From: Alphaproteobacteria bacterium
GTDB lineage: Bacteria > Pseudomonadota > Alphaproteobacteria > Micropepsales > Micropepsaceae
DNA: 64,000 nucleotides
Assembly: GCA_028871795.1 (NCBI GenBank)
Contig: JAGWMG010000013.1
Location: 1 to 64,000 of the forward strand
Direction: 5' to 3'
A program made the position numbers and the translations under genes. The notes under the pieces were generated by a model. It ran no database searches, was not told the DNA's origin, and saw only the letters and a program-made list of their open reading frames with translations. This document shows positions 61,670 to 64,000 of this stretch, one piece after another (position 1 is the stretch's first letter; every line of letters starts with the position of its first letter).

Positions 61670-62602
61670 TCAGCGATCCTTCGGGTCGAGGGCGTCACGC
61701 AGGCCGTCGCCGATGAAATTGAAGCTGAACAGCGTCACCGCCATGAACAGGGCCGGGAAAATCAGCATCCACGGCGCGATCTCCATCTGGTTGGCGCCGT
61801 CGCCGATCAGCACGCCCCAGGACGTCAACGGTTCCTGCACGCCGAGCCCGAGGAACGACAGGAAGCTTTCCGCCAGGATCACGTTGGGGATCGTCAGCGT
61901 CACATAGACGACCACGGGGCCGAGCAGGTTGGGGATGACGTGGCGCAGGATGATCGCCGCCGGTCCGACGCCGCCCGCGCGCGCCGCTTCGATGAATTCC
62001 TTGTGCTTGAGGGAAAGCGTCTGCCCTCGCACGATCCGCGCCATGGTCAGCCATTCCACCGCGCCGATGGCGACGAACAGCAGGAAGAAATTGCGGTGGA
62101 AGATGACCAGCAGGATGATGACGAAAAAGATAAACGGCAGCGAGTAGAGGACGTCCACCACGCGCATCATAACCTCGTCAAGCATACCGCCTACGTAACC
62201 CGCGATCGCGCCGTACAAGACGCCGATGATCAGGCTGACCAGCGTCGCGACCAGTCCGACCGCCAGCGACACGCGTGCGCCGTACAGCACGCGCACGAAC
62301 AGGTCGCGGCCGAGGGAATCCGTTCCGAACCAATGGGTGCCGCCGGCATTGCACAGGACCGTCGTGTCCGGCCACCAGTCCGGGGAACAGGAAACCACAT
62401 TCCAGTTCTGGTACTCGAAGCTATACTGCGACAGGAGCGGCGCGAATATCGCCATCAGCGCGATCAGCGCGAGCAGGAACATGCCGACCACCGCGGCCTT
62501 GTTCTCGAACAGGCGGTGGCGGGCGTCGACCCACAGGCTGCGCCCATGTATTTCCTGGGCGTCGATCATCGCGGCGGTCGCATCTGGCGCTAGGAGGCTC
62601 AT
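61670..62602 (-). CDS. Peptide ABC transporter permease (DppC/OppC type)
   Basis: 310 aa. The N-terminal cytoplasmic helix 'GRSLWVDARHRLFENKAAVV' is followed by about six membrane segments, with the EAA loop 'EFIEAARAGGVGPAAIILRH' and the C-terminal 'FNFIGDGLRDALDPKD' typical of OppC/DppC. A periplasmic loop between the first two membrane segments contains a cysteine pair ('VSCSPDWWPDTTVLCNAG'). It overlaps the OppB-type gene by 4 nt. Confidence 0.9.
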   Translation of the reverse strand: MSLLAPDATAAMIDAQEIHGRSLWVDARHRLFENKAAVVGMFLLALIALMAIFAPLLSQYSFEYQNWNVVSCSPDWWPDTTVLCNAGGTHWFGTDSLGRDLFVRVLYGARVSLAVGLVATLVSLIIGVLYGAIAGYVGGMLDEVMMRVVDVLYSLPFIFFVIILLVIFHRNFFLLFVAIGAVEWLTMARIVRGQTLSLKHKEFIEAARAGGVGPAAIILRHVIPNLLGPVVVYVTLTIPNVILAESFLSFLGLGVQEPLTSWGVLIGDGANQMEIAPWMLIFPALFMAVTLFSFNFIGDGLRDALDPKDR

Positions 62603-63546
62603 CGTTTGTATGTCACCCGCGGATCGAGCACGGCGTACAGCAGATCCGCCGCCAGGTTCAGCCCGATAACCATGACGGCGTAGACGACGATCACGCCCAT
62701 CATCAGCGTGTAATCGCGGTTCAGCGACGCCTGCACGAAATAGCGTCCGATCCCCGGGATGCCGAAAATCTGCTCGACGATCAGCGAGCCCGTCAGCAGC
62801 GTGGCGACCGCCGGACCCAGATAGCTCACCAGCGGCAACAGCGACGCGTGCAGCACGTGGCGCAGGAGGATCACGTGCGCGGGCAGACCCTTGGCGCGGG
62901 CCGTCCGCACGAAATTCGAGCGCAGCACTTCGATCGTGCTGCCGCGCACCAGCCTCGCGACGATCGCGATCTGAGGCAGAGCCAGCACGGTAACCGGCAG
63001 GATCATGTTGCGCAGTGCGCCGCCCTGCCAGCCGCCGACCGGCAGCGTCAGGTTCATACCCAGGAAATCCACACCGTAGACGCCGAAGATCAGCGTCAGG
63101 ATCGGCGCGGTGACGAAGGTGGGAATGGTGATGCCGACCATCGCTAGCATCATCACGCTGTAATCGCTGGCTTTGTTCTGATGCAGCGCCGCGACGGTTC
63201 CTAGCGCGATCCCAAAGACGATGGCGATGACCATCGCCGCGGTCCCCAGCTTGACGCTCACCGGCAATCCCGCCGCGATCAGTTCGCCGACTGTGAAATC
63301 CTTGGTCTTGTACGAAGGTCCGAGATCGAAATGCGCCAGCTTGTCGAGGTAGATGAGATATTGCTGATAGACCGGCTTGTCGAGGTTATAGGCCGCTTCC
63401 ACATTGCGTTCGATCTCCGGCGGCAGATGGCGGTTCGAATCGAACGGGCCGCCGGGCGCCATGCGCATCATAAAGAATGCGAACGTGACGATGATGAAGA
63501 GCGTCGGCAGGAGGCCAAGCAAGCGGCGGGTCGTGTAGGAAAGCAT
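62599..63546 (-). CDS. Peptide ABC transporter permease (DppB/OppB type)
   Basis: 315 aa. It opens 'RRLLGLLPTLFIIVTFAFFM' (TM1) and carries the EAA loop 'NFVRTARAKGLPAHVILLRH', then 'VEQIFGIPGIGRYFVQASLNRDYTLMM' in part, characteristic of OppB/DppB. It is the first gene of the transport operon; the region upstream (63547-63666) has AGAAGAG near the start but no clear promoter. Confidence 0.9.
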   Translation of the reverse strand: MLSYTTRRLLGLLPTLFIIVTFAFFMMRMAPGGPFDSNRHLPPEIERNVEAAYNLDKPVYQQYLIYLDKLAHFDLGPSYKTKDFTVGELIAAGLPVSVKLGTAAMVIAIVFGIALGTVAALHQNKASDYSVMMLAMVGITIPTFVTAPILTLIFGVYGVDFLGMNLTLPVGGWQGGALRNMILPVTVLALPQIAIVARLVRGSTIEVLRSNFVRTARAKGLPAHVILLRHVLHASLLPLVSYLGPAVATLLTGSLIVEQIFGIPGIGRYFVQASLNRDYTLMMGVIVVYAVMVIGLNLAADLLYAVLDPRVTYKR

Positions 63547-63666
63547 CGTTTATTCTCTTCTCGCAGCTTGCACGCAGAATTTTCTATCGGCCAGACTTCC
63601 GCGAGCAGGGCTCACTGTCAGTGCGCCGCCATTGTCTTAGCGAGTATTCGTGAACGAAATGAAAAT

Positions 63667-63866
63667 TCAGGCGAACGCGACTTCATAAATGGAGGGCAAT
63701 CGGGTGCCGGAAATGTTCCAGGAAACGCCACCGTTGTCGGAAAACCACAAACCGCTGGCCGTCGATCCCATAATGAGACGTTTGCCGCTGCGGTCGATCG
63801 CAAATCCGTGACGGTAAACGAGATCGTAAGCATTTTCATCCGGCAGACCCTGTGTCAACGTTTCGG
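63667..63866 (-). pseudogene. BNR/VPS10-repeat protein, C-terminal remnant
   Basis: An open frame ending with TGA at 63667-63669 encodes about 65 residues resembling the end of bacterial BNR-repeat (WD40/YVTN-like, sialidase-fold) proteins: 'GLPDENAYDLVYRHGFAID', 'MGSTASGLWFSDNGGVSW', 'LPSIYEVAF'. Upstream the frame has no BNR repeats and is overlapped by another ORF, so this is a truncated relic rather than a gene. Confidence 0.5.
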
Positions 63867-63881
63867 AAGTAAACCGTTGCC

Positions 63882-64000
63882 TTATTTGCCTTTCGCCAAC
63901 CAGGCCCGCCACAGCACTTCCACATCGGCGCCGTGCAGCCGCCACCATTCGTCGTCGACGGCGAAGGCGGTGGCAAAATGCTCCGGCGTCGTCGGCAGGA
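63882..64000 (-). CDS. Unidentified ORF, C-terminal end (partial)
   Basis: A frame entering from the right edge stops with TAA at 63884-63882. The visible residues include 'EHFATAFAVDDEWWRLHGAD' and 'VLWRAWLAKGK'. The composition is protein-like, but I do not recognise a family. It may be the end of a real gene outside the window. Confidence 0.35.
   Translation of the reverse strand, partial: LPTTPEHFATAFAVDDEWWRLHGADVEVLWRAWLAKGK

Overview
The window looks like a G+C-rich alphaproteobacterial chromosome. The recG - sdhE - mfd neighbourhood, the DUF992 secreted proteins, the YjbF/YjbH exopolysaccharide pair, an AdoCbl riboswitch next to btuCD genes and a BigR/SqrR-type repressor all fit that class. 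No rRNA, replication or marker gene allows a closer placement; a Rhizomicrobium/Micropepsaceae-like lineage is only a hunch. Apart from an IS66-type transposase tail at the left edge, there is no intact mobile element and no CRISPR array.

Left third (about 0.4-23 kb): extracellular polysaccharide genes. A tight four-gene operon (DegT aminotransferase, E1-alpha and E1-beta thiamine-diphosphate dehydrogenase subunits, initiating sugar-phosphate transferase) is followed by a very large Wza-like export protein, a small secreted Pro/Thr-tailed protein, YjbF lipoprotein, YjbH barrel, GalU, ManC, a GDP-fucose synthase remnant, sulfate-activating CysD and CysNC, a VapBC-type toxin-antitoxin pair, an M3 peptidase and UDP-glucose dehydrogenase. 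Together they supply UDP-Glc, UDP-GlcA, GDP-Man and PAPS, plus an initiating transferase and an export pore. Polymerase, flippase, co-polymerase and most glycosyltransferases must lie outside.

Middle (23-45 kb): a two-gene ABC exporter, a His-tailed lipoprotein, recG, sdhE, mfd, a GT87 membrane glycosyltransferase overlapping a GH79-like hydrolase, a TPR protein, an acyl-CoA dehydrogenase, two tandem DUF992 genes separated by strong hairpins, a double aspartyl-protease/PDZ protein, a vitamin B12 uptake locus (btuF - riboswitch - btuC - btuD) and a PPK2 kinase.

Right third (45-64 kb): an RND efflux operon led by a two-cysteine ArsR repressor and a rhodanese, with a palindrome overlapping two divergent promoters and a YgaP-like membrane protein on the other side; a 2-oxoacid:ferredoxin oxidoreductase operon whose first protein fuses the gamma subunit, a GltD-like flavoprotein and a two-cluster ferredoxin; tRNA-Arg(CCU); and a peptide ABC importer with two binding proteins and a fused DppD-DppF ATPase. 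A decayed BNR-repeat tail and a truncated ORF end the window.
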